Position numbers and translations under genes: made by a program. 52,911 bases of DNA from positions 1 to 52,911 of the forward strand of contig CAZMHU010000011.1 of NCBI GenBank assembly GCA_964566175.1, in the 5' to 3' direction. Under the pieces are notes generated by a model that ran no database searches, was not told where the DNA came from, and worked only from the letters and a program-made list of their open reading frames with translations. Positions 14,083 to 22,320 of the stretch are shown here, in pieces. The stretch's first letter is position 1. Every line of letters starts with the position of its first letter. The DNA comes from SIG589 sp964566175. GTDB taxonomy: Bacteria; Bacillota; Clostridia; Oscillospirales; Acutalibacteraceae.

Positions 14083-15426
14083 ATGGCTTTTAATAACCTT
14101 TCCGATAAATTAACGGCGGCGTTTAAACGTTTGCGTTCAAAGGGTAAGTTGACCGAGACTGATGTTAAAGAAGCAATGCGCGAAGTGCGTCTTGCACTTC
14201 TTGAGGCCGATGTTAACTATGCTGTTGCAAAGAGTTTCACAAACACCGTTGCCGAAAAGTGCATTGGTGAAAAGGTTATGGAAAGTCTCACCGCACCGCA
14301 GATGGTTATTAAAATCGTCCGTGACGAATTGACCGCGCTTATGGGCGGCGAACAGGCAAGGCTTAAAACATCCGATAAAATTCCGACTGTTATTATGATG
14401 TGCGGTCTTCAGGGTTCGGGTAAAACAACGCATTCCGCAAAACTTGCCCGTCTTTTAAAGGCGCAGGGACACAGACCACTTTTGGTTGCCTGCGATATTT
14501 ACAGACCCGCCGCTATCGAACAACTTAAAGTTGTCGGAAAACAGGTTGAAACGCCTGTTTTCGAAAAAGGCACGGAAAAACCGGAAAAAATCGCGGCTGA
14601 GGCAGTAAAATATGCACGTGATTACGGTCACGATTATGTTATTCTCGATACTGCGGGACGTCTTCATATAGACACCGAACTTATGGAAGAACTCGTCCGT
14701 ATAACAAAGACCGTTACGGTTAACGATATACTGCTTGTTGTCGACTCAATGGTCGGTCAAGACGCCGTTAACATTGCAAAGGCATTTGATGAACAACTGC
14801 CTATCGACGGTGTTATTTTGACAAAACTTGACGGCGATACCCGCGGAGGTGCGGCACTTTCGGTTCGTGCCGTTACGGGAAAACCGATTATGTTTGCCGG
14901 CATCGGCGAAAAACTTGACCAGTTTGAAGAGTTTCACCCCGACAGAATGGCGTCACGAATTCTCGGTATGGGTGATATGCTTTCGCTTATCGAACGTGTT
15001 GAGAGTGAGGTTGACGAAAAAAAGGCGCTTGAGGCGGCAAAAAAACTCGAACAGAACAAGTTCGACCTTAATGATTTACTTGAGCAGTTCGAAAGCATCA
15101 AAAAAATGGGACCGCTTAAAAACGTTCTCGGAATGATACCCGGTATGGAAAAGCAACTGCGTGATGTTGATATTGACGACCGCGCTATGCTCCGCACTGA
15201 GGCTATAATTAAATCAATGACCGCAAAAGAGCGGGAAAAGCCCGAAATACTTAACGCATCACGTCGAAAGAGAATTGCGGCGGGTTGCGGAATGAAGGTT
15301 GAGGATGTTAACCGTCTTATGAACCAATACGAACAGATGAAAAAGATGTTCAAACAACTCTCGGGCAAAAAAGGCAAAAAGGGTTTTGGCAGAAATATAG
15401 GTCTGCCGCCCGGAATGGGTTTTTAA
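14083..15426 (+). CDS. ffh: signal recognition particle protein Ffh
   Basis: The 447-residue SRP54 GTPase has an N domain (about 1-85), a G domain with the P-loop GLQGSGKTTHSAKL near residue 108, DTAGRLHID near residue 190 and TKLDGDTRGGAAL near residue 247, then a methionine-rich M domain from about 300 to the end. It binds 4.5S/SRP RNA and signal peptides of nascent membrane and secreted proteins and delivers ribosomes to FtsY. The length is normal for the family. It lies between ylxM and rpsP, a standard Firmicutes arrangement. Confidence 0.97.
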   Translation: MAFNNLSDKLTAAFKRLRSKGKLTETDVKEAMREVRLALLEADVNYAVAKSFTNTVAEKCIGEKVMESLTAPQMVIKIVRDELTALMGGEQARLKTSDKIPTVIMMCGLQGSGKTTHSAKLARLLKAQGHRPLLVACDIYRPAAIEQLKVVGKQVETPVFEKGTEKPEKIAAEAVKYARDYGHDYVILDTAGRLHIDTELMEELVRITKTVTVNDILLVVDSMVGQDAVNIAKAFDEQLPIDGVILTKLDGDTRGGAALSVRAVTGKPIMFAGIGEKLDQFEEFHPDRMASRILGMGDMLSLIERVESEVDEKKALEAAKKLEQNKFDLNDLLEQFESIKKMGPLKNVLGMIPGMEKQLRDVDIDDRAMLRTEAIIKSMTAKEREKPEILNASRRKRIAAGCGMKVEDVNRLMNQYEQMKKMFKQLSGKKGKKGFGRNIGLPPGMGF

Positions 15427-15472
15427 AGAGAAATCTTTGGAATAAATATTTTTTTACAGGAGGTGCAGAATA

Positions 15473-15715
15473 ATGGCAGTAAAAATCAGACTTCGTCGTA
15501 TGGGTGCAAAGAAGGCTCCCTTCTACCGTGTTGTTGTTGCTGATTCCCGTTTCCCCAGAGACGGTCGTTTCATTGAGGAGATAGGCTATTTCGATCCCAC
15601 TAAGGATCCGGCAATCGTTAATATCGACGGAGAGAAGGCTAAAAAATGGATCGCCAACGGCGCACAGCCGACCGATACCGTAAAGGCTCTTCTCAAGAAG
15701 AACAACATCGTTTAA
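15473..15715 (+). CDS. rpsP: 30S ribosomal protein S16
   Basis: The 80-residue protein starts with the typical MAVKIRLRRMGAKKAPFYR and contains VVADSRFPRDGRFIEEIGYF. It helps assemble the body of the 30S subunit. AGGAGGTG precedes the ATG. Codon use is strongly biased (CGT, AAG, CCC), as expected for high expression. It heads the S16-KhpA-RimM-TrmD series. Confidence 0.97.
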   Translation: MAVKIRLRRMGAKKAPFYRVVVADSRFPRDGRFIEEIGYFDPTKDPAIVNIDGEKAKKWIANGAQPTDTVKALLKKNNIV

Positions 15716-15737
15716 AAACTCCGAAAGGAAAGCGTAT

Positions 15738-15971
15738 ATGCAGGATTTATTGGTTTCCATCGCAGCCGGTTTGGTTGAAAAGCCGGAGGCTGTCAGTGTT
15801 AGCGCAGACGAGCCCAACGAGGAAGGTCTTGTTGTTTATCACCTTCACGTTGACGAGTCGGATATGGGACGCGTTATCGGAAAGCAGGGCAGAATTGCCA
15901 AGGCTATCCGCACGGTTATGCGTGCCGCAGCCAACCGCAACAATCAGCAGGTTGCAGTAGAAATTGACTAA
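15738..15971 (+). CDS. khpA: KH-domain RNA-binding protein KhpA
   Basis: The 77-residue single KH-domain protein has the GxxG loop in GRVIGKQGRIAKAIR (about residues 44-58). KhpA acts with KhpB (Jag/EloR) on RNA and influences cell elongation in Firmicutes. It lies 22 bases after rpsP with GAAAGGAAAG upstream, as usual between S16 and RimM. Confidence 0.95.
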   Translation: MQDLLVSIAAGLVEKPEAVSVSADEPNEEGLVVYHLHVDESDMGRVIGKQGRIAKAIRTVMRAAANRNNQQVAVEID

Positions 15972-15980
15972 GCAAGACTT

Positions 15981-16013
15981 AATACCCCCGCTTTTCGGGG
16001 GTATTGCGTTTTT
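15981..16013 (+). terminator. terminator or attenuator hairpin between khpA and rimM
   Basis: AATACCCCCG pairs exactly with CGGGGGTATT around CTTTT. GCG and a run of five T follow. The position inside the ribosomal series would lower rimM-trmD expression relative to rpsP. Confidence 0.75.
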
Positions 16014-16025
16014 CGGAGGTAAATT

Positions 16026-16535
16026 ATGAAAAAATATCTTGAAGCGGGAAAAATCGTAGGTACACACGGCGTGCGCGGTATGCTCAGAATACAGCCGTGG
16101 TGTGACACACCGGATTTTTTGTGCGGATTTAAAAAAATATATATAAATAACGGCAGTGATGAACTTTCCGTTTTGCGCTCACAGCCGCATGGAAACGTCG
16201 TAATAGCGAGCATTAAGGGTGTTGATACGATAGATGCGGCAGAACGTCTCAGAGGAAATGTTGTATACATAAACCGTGACGATGTTAAACTGCCGAATGG
16301 CAGTTACTTTGTTGATGATATAATAGGTTGCGAAGTTTATAATATCGAAAACGGCGAGCATATCGGCACCGTTACAGATGTAAGTCCGACCGGTGCAAAC
16401 GATGTTTGGCACATAAAGCGTGACGACCGTGTTTATCTTATACCGAAAATCGACGATATCGTAAAAACGGTTGATATCGATGCCTCACGTATTGAAATAA
16501 GCGTAATGAAAGGACTGCTTGACGATGAGGATTGA
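16026..16535 (+). CDS. rimM: ribosome maturation factor RimM
   Basis: The 169-residue protein has an N-terminal RimM domain (GKIVGTHGVRGMLRIQPW near residues 9-26) and a C-terminal PRC-barrel (YFVDDIIGCEVYN, DVWHIKRDD and YLIPKIDDIVKTVDID). RimM binds S19 and helps mature the 30S head. GGAGG precedes the ATG. Its last 11 bases overlap trmD, indicating coupled translation. Confidence 0.95.
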   Translation: MKKYLEAGKIVGTHGVRGMLRIQPWCDTPDFLCGFKKIYINNGSDELSVLRSQPHGNVVIASIKGVDTIDAAERLRGNVVYINRDDVKLPNGSYFVDDIIGCEVYNIENGEHIGTVTDVSPTGANDVWHIKRDDRVYLIPKIDDIVKTVDIDASRIEISVMKGLLDDED

Positions 16536-17259
16536 TATACTCACCCTTTTTCCCGAAATGTGTGAAGCGGTGCTCGGTGACAGCATAATCGGACGCGCAC
16601 GTGTTTCGGGTGCGGTTGAGATACACTGTCATAATATACGCGATTATACCGAGGACAAACACGGTAGGGTGGACGATGCTCCCTACGGCGGCGGAATGGG
16701 TATGATAATGGCAGCGCAGCCGATTTTTAACTGTTTTGATTTGCTTTTCGGGGATTTTGAAAAGAAACCTCACGTTATATATATGTCGCCGAAAGGCAAA
16801 ACTTTTAATCAAAAGCACGCGTTGGAACTCGCGAAATATGAGCATATCGTGCTTTTGTGCGGACACTATGAGGGAATTGACCAACGCGTACTTGATGAAC
16901 TTGTGGACGAGGAAATTTCAATAGGCGATTATGTTCTCACAGGCGGCGAAATGGCGGCAGTAGTGGTTACCGATGCGGTTGCGCGTATGTTGCCGGGGGT
17001 TCTGTCCGATGATATTTGTTTTCAGGATGAGAGCCATTTCGCGGGTCTGCTCGAATATCCGCAGTACACGCGTCCCGCCGAATGGCACGGCAGACGTGTG
17101 CCCGATGTGTTGCTTTCGGGACACCACGCAAATATTGAAAAATGGCGGCGCGAACAGGCGATAGCGACTACGCTTGAAAAACGTCCGGAAATGTTAAAAG
17201 ACGCTGTTTTGACCGAAAAGGAAAAGAGATATCTGCGGGCAATTGCCGACAACGACTAA
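16525..17259 (+). CDS. trmD: tRNA (guanine37-N1)-methyltransferase TrmD
   Basis: The 244-residue SPOUT methyltransferase begins MRIDILTLFPEMC. The trefoil-knot S-adenosylmethionine site is visible as LLCGHYEGIDQRVLDE and SIGDYVLTGGE. It methylates G37 in tRNAs such as Pro and Leu to prevent frameshifting. ATG 16525 is preferred over the in-frame TTG at 16519. rplS (L19), which commonly follows trmD, is not here; 187 bases with no gene precede the HPr gene. Confidence 0.96.
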   Translation: MRIDILTLFPEMCEAVLGDSIIGRARVSGAVEIHCHNIRDYTEDKHGRVDDAPYGGGMGMIMAAQPIFNCFDLLFGDFEKKPHVIYMSPKGKTFNQKHALELAKYEHIVLLCGHYEGIDQRVLDELVDEEISIGDYVLTGGEMAAVVVTDAVARMLPGVLSDDICFQDESHFAGLLEYPQYTRPAEWHGRRVPDVLLSGHHANIEKWRREQAIATTLEKRPEMLKDAVLTEKEKRYLRAIADND

Positions 17260-17361
17260 AAAGTATACACCTTGTTGGTTTATTTGCATAAAAACCTATC
17301 TTTCGACAAACCGAGATTTTGGACAAAAAAGAAAAAGTTTTATAAAAAAGTGTCATTTGTG

Positions 17362-17389
17362 TTGACTGTGCGATATATTGTGGTATAAT
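17362..17389 (+). promoter_or_regulatory. sigma-A promoter of the HPr gene
   Basis: TTGACT (17362-17367), a 16-base spacer and TATAAT (17384-17389), 57 bases before the start. Confidence 0.75.
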
Positions 17390-17446
17390 ATTAAGGTATC
17401 AATAAGCACCAAGTTTTTTATGACAATATTTTAAGGAGAATAAAGC

Positions 17447-17710
17447 ATGTGTGTTAAAGATGTAGTCGTTCAGAATCAGGTTGGTTTACACGCCAGACCC
17501 GCAACATTCTTTATCCAGAAGGCAAATGAGTTTAAGTCTTCCATTTGGGTAGAGAAAGAAGAGCGCCGCGTTAATGCGAAGAGTCTGCTCGGCGTGCTTT
17601 CTCTCGGAATTGTCGGCGGAACACAGATTCGCATCATTGCCGACGGTACTGATGAGGCTTTGGCGGTAGACGAGTTGGTTAAACTTGTTGAAACCGGCTT
17701 TATGGATTAA
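17447..17710 (+). CDS. HPr-family phosphocarrier protein
   Basis: The 87-residue protein has the catalytic loop GLHARPAT with His15, which receives phosphate from Enzyme I, and the regulatory NAKSLLGVLSL with Ser46, the HPr-kinase target. Both residues mean it could serve in the phosphotransferase system and in CcpA-type catabolite control. AAGGAG lies upstream. It is a single gene, not next to ptsI, so it could be the main HPr or a paralogue. Confidence 0.93.
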   Translation: MCVKDVVVQNQVGLHARPATFFIQKANEFKSSIWVEKEERRVNAKSLLGVLSLGIVGGTQIRIIADGTDEALAVDELVKLVETGFMD

Positions 17711-17751
17711 TTTTTGTCTTTTGACCCGCTCAAACGGGCGGGTACATATAT

Positions 17752-17829
17752 CCGGGTGTGGCGCAGTTTTGGTAGCGCGCTTGAATGGGGTTCAAGAGGC
17801 CGCAGGTTCGACTCCTGTCACTCGGACCA
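17752..17829 (+). tRNA. tRNA-Pro (GGG anticodon)
   Basis: Acceptor CCGGGTG/CACTCGG, D stem GCGC/GCGC, anticodon arm CTTGA-ATGGGGT-TCAAG with anticodon GGG, T arm GCAGG/CCTGT and an encoded CCA. It lies 41 bases after the HPr gene and may be read from its promoter. Confidence 0.95.
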
Positions 17830-17830
17830 A

Positions 17831-17863
17831 AAATCCAAGTCCTTTGGGACTTGGATTTTTTTA
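17831..17863 (+). terminator. Rho-independent terminator after tRNA-Pro(GGG)
   Basis: AAATCCAAGTCC pairs exactly with GGACTTGGATTT around TTTG. A T-rich run follows. Confidence 0.88.
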
Positions 17864-18018
17864 TTTTATTCCGAATATTTATAAATTTTTTCAAAGTCTG
17901 TGAATAACTCACTAAAATTCGACGGAACAAATGCTAAAAGCAATGTTTTTTTGTCGAAATAGAACAAAATATGAAAAATATACACTTAATTTTTACTGTA
18001 TCATTAACAAAAAACGAC

Positions 18019-18047
18019 TTGAAATATATACCAACATTTGATAAAAT
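18019..18047 (+). promoter_or_regulatory. promoter of the glg operon
   Basis: TTGAAA (18019-18024), a 17-base spacer and TAAAAT (18042-18047), about 30 bases before the glgB start. Confidence 0.6.
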
Positions 18048-18077
18048 AAGTAAAAAGGTATCAAAGGGGAGATATTT

Positions 18078-19994
18078 TTGAAAAAGGACAATAAAATCAA
18101 CTTGTATACGAAGCAACTTATAAGCAACGCATATGAGTTTTTGGGATGCCATAAATCAAAAGGAGGACATATTTTCAGGGTATGGGCACCCAATGCAGCG
18201 GGTGTTTCTCTCGTCGGTGATTTTAACGGCTGGGATGCCGATGCCGATAAAATGGAACAGTGTGACGGCGTTTGGCAGATAGAGAAGTCGGGACTCAAAA
18301 TTTTCGATAATTATAAATTTGCCGTAAAAAAGCAGGACGGCACAACCGTTTTCAAGGCTGACCCCTTTGCTTTTCATAGTGAAACCGCCCCCTCAACCGC
18401 GTCTAAAGTCTATGACCTTGACGGCTTTGATTGGCGGGACGACGATTGGCTGAAACACAGAAAAAATACGAATATTTATGAAAGCCCCGTAAATATATAT
18501 GAGGTGCACGCAGGCTCTTGGCAGCGCAATGCCGACGGCACGGTGCTTGATTACGTAACGCTGGCGGAGCGACTTTGCAAATATGTTAAGGATATGGGTT
18601 ATACTCACATCGAACTTATGCCTATTTCCGAATATCCTTTTGATGGCTCGTGGGGATATCAGGTCGGTTCATATTATGCGCCGACATCACGCTATGGTAC
18701 ACCGCATGATTTTATGCGATTTGTGGATATAATGCACCGTAATGGAATTGGTGTAATACTCGACTGGGTTCCCGCACACTTCCCGAAGGACGAGCACGGC
18801 CTTTACCGCTTTGACGGGACGCCCTGTTATGAGCACGGCGACCCGCGTATCGGTGAGCATTACGAATGGGGAACTGCGGTGTTTGATTACGGCAAGGTTG
18901 AGGTTATGAACTTTCTCATTTCCAACGCCGTATATTGGCTTAAATATTATCATATAGACGGATTGCGTGTCGATGCGGTAGCGTCAATGCTTTATCTTGA
19001 CTATAACCGCAATGACGGCGAATGGGTGCCGAACACTTACGGCGGACGCGAGAATTTGGCGGCGGTTGAACTGCTTCGACGCGTCAACGAGGCGGCTTTT
19101 GCGGCTAATCCCGATGTTTTGATGATAGCGGAAGAGTCGACCGCTTGGCCACTCGTTACTAAACCCGCCGATGCGGGCGGACTCGGCTTCAACTTTAAGT
19201 GGAATATGGGGTGGATGAACGATATGCTTCGCTACATATCGCTTGACCCGATATACCGAAAGTTTAACCACGAATGCTTGACTTTTTCTTTCTTTTATGC
19301 TTTTTCGGAGAATTTTGTTTTGCCGATTTCGCACGATGAAGTTGTTCACGGAAAGTGTTCAATGATAAACAAAATGCCTGGTGAGTATGAGCAAAAGTTT
19401 GCGTCACTGCGAGCATTTTATGCATATATGATGGCACACCCGGGCAAAAAACTTCTGTTTATGGGACAGGAGTTTGCACAGTTTATCGAATGGAATTATG
19501 AACAGCAACTTGATTGGCTCTTGCTTGATTACGATGCACACAAAAATATGCAAAATTTCGTGCGGGAACTTAATCATACTTATTTGAAGCAAAAGCCGTT
19601 TTGGGAAATTGATTTTTCGTGGGAAGGTTTTTCGTGGATCGCAAACGATGACAATGAACAAAGTGTTATCGCTTTCCGCAGAACAGATAAATCCGGAAAG
19701 GAAGTTGTTGTTGTTTGTAACTTTGTTCCGGTCGCACGCGATAATTACAGGATAGGTCTTCCTTTTGAGGGAAAATACAAGTTGTTGCTTAATACCGACA
19801 GCGCACAGTTCGGCGGTGCGGATAACGCAGTAAAAGCCGAACTGAAAACCGAGAAAATTCAGATGCACGGTTGCAAGCAGTCGGCAGAACTTTCCCTCCC
19901 GCCGCTTTCGGTACTTTATTATGAATATAAGCCGCCTGTTAAACGCGGCAGAAAAAAGACAGATAAAGGGAGCGTAAAAAATGAAAAAAACTGA
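18078..19994 (+). CDS. glgB: 1,4-alpha-glucan branching enzyme
   Basis: The 638-residue protein has an N-terminal CBM48-type domain (RVWAPNAAGVSLVGDFNGW), a GH13 barrel and a C-terminal beta domain. GH13 motifs are DWVPAHFPKDEHGL, GLRVDAVASML (nucleophile Asp), AEESTAWP (acid Glu) and ISHDEVVHGK. It moves alpha-1,4 chains to make alpha-1,6 branches in glycogen. The TTG start at 18078 has GGGGAGA just upstream; no in-frame ATG occurs for more than 50 codons, by which point CBM48 sequence has begun. The C-terminal tail is basic (VKRGRKKTDKGSVKNEKN). It overlaps glgC by 14 bases. Confidence 0.95.
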   Translation: MKKDNKINLYTKQLISNAYEFLGCHKSKGGHIFRVWAPNAAGVSLVGDFNGWDADADKMEQCDGVWQIEKSGLKIFDNYKFAVKKQDGTTVFKADPFAFHSETAPSTASKVYDLDGFDWRDDDWLKHRKNTNIYESPVNIYEVHAGSWQRNADGTVLDYVTLAERLCKYVKDMGYTHIELMPISEYPFDGSWGYQVGSYYAPTSRYGTPHDFMRFVDIMHRNGIGVILDWVPAHFPKDEHGLYRFDGTPCYEHGDPRIGEHYEWGTAVFDYGKVEVMNFLISNAVYWLKYYHIDGLRVDAVASMLYLDYNRNDGEWVPNTYGGRENLAAVELLRRVNEAAFAANPDVLMIAEESTAWPLVTKPADAGGLGFNFKWNMGWMNDMLRYISLDPIYRKFNHECLTFSFFYAFSENFVLPISHDEVVHGKCSMINKMPGEYEQKFASLRAFYAYMMAHPGKKLLFMGQEFAQFIEWNYEQQLDWLLLDYDAHKNMQNFVRELNHTYLKQKPFWEIDFSWEGFSWIANDDNEQSVIAFRRTDKSGKEVVVVCNFVPVARDNYRIGLPFEGKYKLLLNTDSAQFGGADNAVKAELKTEKIQMHGCKQSAELSLPPLSVLYYEYKPPVKRGRKKTDKGSVKNEKN

Positions 19995-21198
19995 GTGTGT
20001 GGCAATGCTGCTTGCAGGCGGTCAGGGCAGTCGTTTGGGTGTGCTGACAAAGAGTGTGGCAAAGCCCGCCGTACCTTACGGCGGAAAATATCGAATTATA
20101 GACTTTCCGCTTTCAAACTGTATAAATTCGGGCATTGAAACGGTCGGTGTGCTGACACAGTATCAGCCCCTTGAACTGAATGATTATATCGGAAGCGGAA
20201 AAACATGGGATCTTGACCGTCTTGACGGCGGTGTTCATGTTTTGCCGCCATATCAAAAAAGCACGGGAAGCGACTGGTACAAGGGTACTGCAAACGCGAT
20301 TTATCAAAACCTCGCCTTTATTGAACGCTATAATCCCGAATATGTCCTCGTTCTTTCGGGTGACCATATTTATAAAATGGATTATTCCAAAATGCTAAAG
20401 CAACACAAGGAAACCGGTGCCGCTTGTACTATTGCGGTTTTGAATGTTTCGCTTGATGAGGCAAAGCGTTTCGGTATTATGAACGCAAACCCCGACGGTA
20501 CGATATATGAATTTGAGGAAAAACCGGCAAACCCGAAAAGCACACTTGCGTCAATGGGTATATACGTTTTCAACTGGCAACAACTTAAAAAGTATCTCTG
20601 TGAAGACGAACAAAACGAAAACTCTTCAAACGATTTCGGAAAAGACATTATTCCCGCAATGCTTTCGGCAGGTGAAAAGATGTGTGTTTATCGTTTTGAC
20701 GATTATTGGAAAGATGTCGGCACTGTTGAATCGCTTTGGGATGCAAATCTTGATTTGCTCAATCCCAATATCGACCTTAATATGTCTGACCCGAACTGGA
20801 AAATATATTCCAAAACGCAGAGTTTGCCTCCGCAGTATATTTCCGCCGATGCACACGTTGAAAATTCGCTTATATCCGATGGATGCGATATAAACGGTAA
20901 TGTTGATTTTTCAATTCTGTTCAAGAATGTTCATATCGAAAAAGATGCAAACGTTATGTATTCGCTTATAATGCCGGGTGCAAAGATTGAAAGCGGTGCA
21001 ACGGTCAAGTATGCTATCGTTGCGGAGAACGCCGTTGTTAAGTCGGGTGCTTGTATCGGCGAGAGTCCCGAAAATACTACAGCACTTGACAGTTGGGGTA
21101 TTGCCGTTGTAGGTGACGGAATTACGGTCGGCGAAAATGCTGTTGTAGGTGCTAAGGCTATGATAACCGAGGATGTAAAGGCAGGTGAGCGGATATGA
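19981..21198 (+). CDS. glgC: glucose-1-phosphate adenylyltransferase, catalytic subunit
   Basis: The 405-residue protein has the nucleotide-binding LLAGGQGSRLGVLTKSVAKP at the N-terminus, KYRIIDFPLSNCINSG, the substrate loops VLSGDHIYKMDY and FEEKPANPKSTLASMG, and a C-terminal left-handed beta-helix with hexapeptide-like repeats. It makes ADP-glucose, the committed step of glycogen synthesis. The complete catalytic motif contrasts with the neighbouring GlgD. AAAGGGAGCG precedes the start inside glgB. Confidence 0.96.
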   Translation: MKKTECVAMLLAGGQGSRLGVLTKSVAKPAVPYGGKYRIIDFPLSNCINSGIETVGVLTQYQPLELNDYIGSGKTWDLDRLDGGVHVLPPYQKSTGSDWYKGTANAIYQNLAFIERYNPEYVLVLSGDHIYKMDYSKMLKQHKETGAACTIAVLNVSLDEAKRFGIMNANPDGTIYEFEEKPANPKSTLASMGIYVFNWQQLKKYLCEDEQNENSSNDFGKDIIPAMLSAGEKMCVYRFDDYWKDVGTVESLWDANLDLLNPNIDLNMSDPNWKIYSKTQSLPPQYISADAHVENSLISDGCDINGNVDFSILFKNVHIEKDANVMYSLIMPGAKIESGATVKYAIVAENAVVKSGACIGESPENTTALDSWGIAVVGDGITVGENAVVGAKAMITEDVKAGERI

Positions 21199-22310
21199 GA
21201 AGAAATAATGTTATGGGTGTTGTATTTGCCAACGCAAAGGAAGATTTATTGCCCGAACTCACAAGAAACCGTTCTATTGCATCGGTACCGTTCGGCGGTC
21301 GCTACCGCATTATTGATTTTGCACTTTCCAATCTTGTAAATGCCGGAATTTCCAAAGTCGGGGTAATAACAAAAGAAAATTACCAGTCGCTTATGGATCA
21401 TATCGGCAATGCGAAGTCGTGGGATCTTGACCGCAAAAACGGCGGTTTGCATATCTTGCCGCCATACAGCAATTCTGTAACGGGTGTGCATGGAAGTCGA
21501 ATTGACGCTCTGCGAGGTATACGTCCGTTTTTGGAAAATTCTTCGGAGCAGTATGTTGTCCTTTACGACAGCAATACGGCAATGAATATTGACCTCTCGG
21601 CGATGGCGGAGCAACATATTAAAAGTTCTGCGGATATTACAATAGCATACAGATACGGCACTGCTCCGCAGACGCGTATGGATGTTATGGCGTTTGAACT
21701 TGAAAAAGGCAGAATAAACAAGGTTCGCCTGTGCGAGGGTGGAAATACCGAGTGCTGTCACAGTTTGGGTATAATGATACTTTCAAAGAGTCTTTTGATT
21801 AACCTTGTGGATTATGCCGTTTCCGAAAACAAACACGATATCACGCGTGATGTTATTATGCCGAATATCGAAAAACTTGTAATATGCGGATATAAATTCG
21901 AGGGTTTTTCCGCTGTTATGGACAGCGCACAAAGTTATGTCGAAGCCAGTATGCAACTTCTAAAGCCCGAGGTGCGGCGTGACCTTTTCAATATGGAGCG
22001 TCCGATATACACAAAAATCAAGGACGCAATGCCGACACGTTATGGTGTTGCGGCGAATGTTACGAATTCGCTTATAGCCGACGGCTGTGTAATCGAGGGA
22101 ACGGTCAAAAACTGTATACTGTTCCGCGGTGTGCGTATCGGAAAAGGTGCAACACTTGAAAACTGTATCATAATGCAGGACAGCGAGGTCGGAAGTAATG
22201 CGGATTTGAAATACGTTACTATCGATAAAAGCGTCAGCGTGGGTAGCAACCGCGATTTGTGCGGTGCGCCGTCGTATTATATATTTATCAAAAAAGGTTC
22301 AACAGTTTAG
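21195..22310 (+). CDS. glgD: glucose-1-phosphate adenylyltransferase, GlgD subunit
   Basis: The 371-residue paralogue of GlgC keeps the fold (PFGGRYRIIDFALSNLVNAG, SWDLDRKNGGLHILPPY, C-terminal beta-helix). In place of the N-terminal GGQGSRL loop it has FANAKEDLLPELTRN, and DSNTAMN replaces the SGDHIY loop. It should therefore be non-catalytic and modulate GlgC in a GlgC-GlgD hetero-oligomer, as known for Firmicutes. It overlaps glgC by four bases (ATGA). Confidence 0.95.
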   Translation: MRRNNVMGVVFANAKEDLLPELTRNRSIASVPFGGRYRIIDFALSNLVNAGISKVGVITKENYQSLMDHIGNAKSWDLDRKNGGLHILPPYSNSVTGVHGSRIDALRGIRPFLENSSEQYVVLYDSNTAMNIDLSAMAEQHIKSSADITIAYRYGTAPQTRMDVMAFELEKGRINKVRLCEGGNTECCHSLGIMILSKSLLINLVDYAVSENKHDITRDVIMPNIEKLVICGYKFEGFSAVMDSAQSYVEASMQLLKPEVRRDLFNMERPIYTKIKDAMPTRYGVAANVTNSLIADGCVIEGTVKNCILFRGVRIGKGATLENCIIMQDSEVGSNADLKYVTIDKSVSVGSNRDLCGAPSYYIFIKKGSTV

Positions 22311-22320
22311 GAGGTTTAAT

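Noticed and set aside
17721..17743. Hairpin ACCCGC/GCGGGT after the HPr gene as a terminator
   Set aside because: No T-run follows and the next bases lead into tRNA-Pro(GGG). It is more likely a spacer structure than a terminator.
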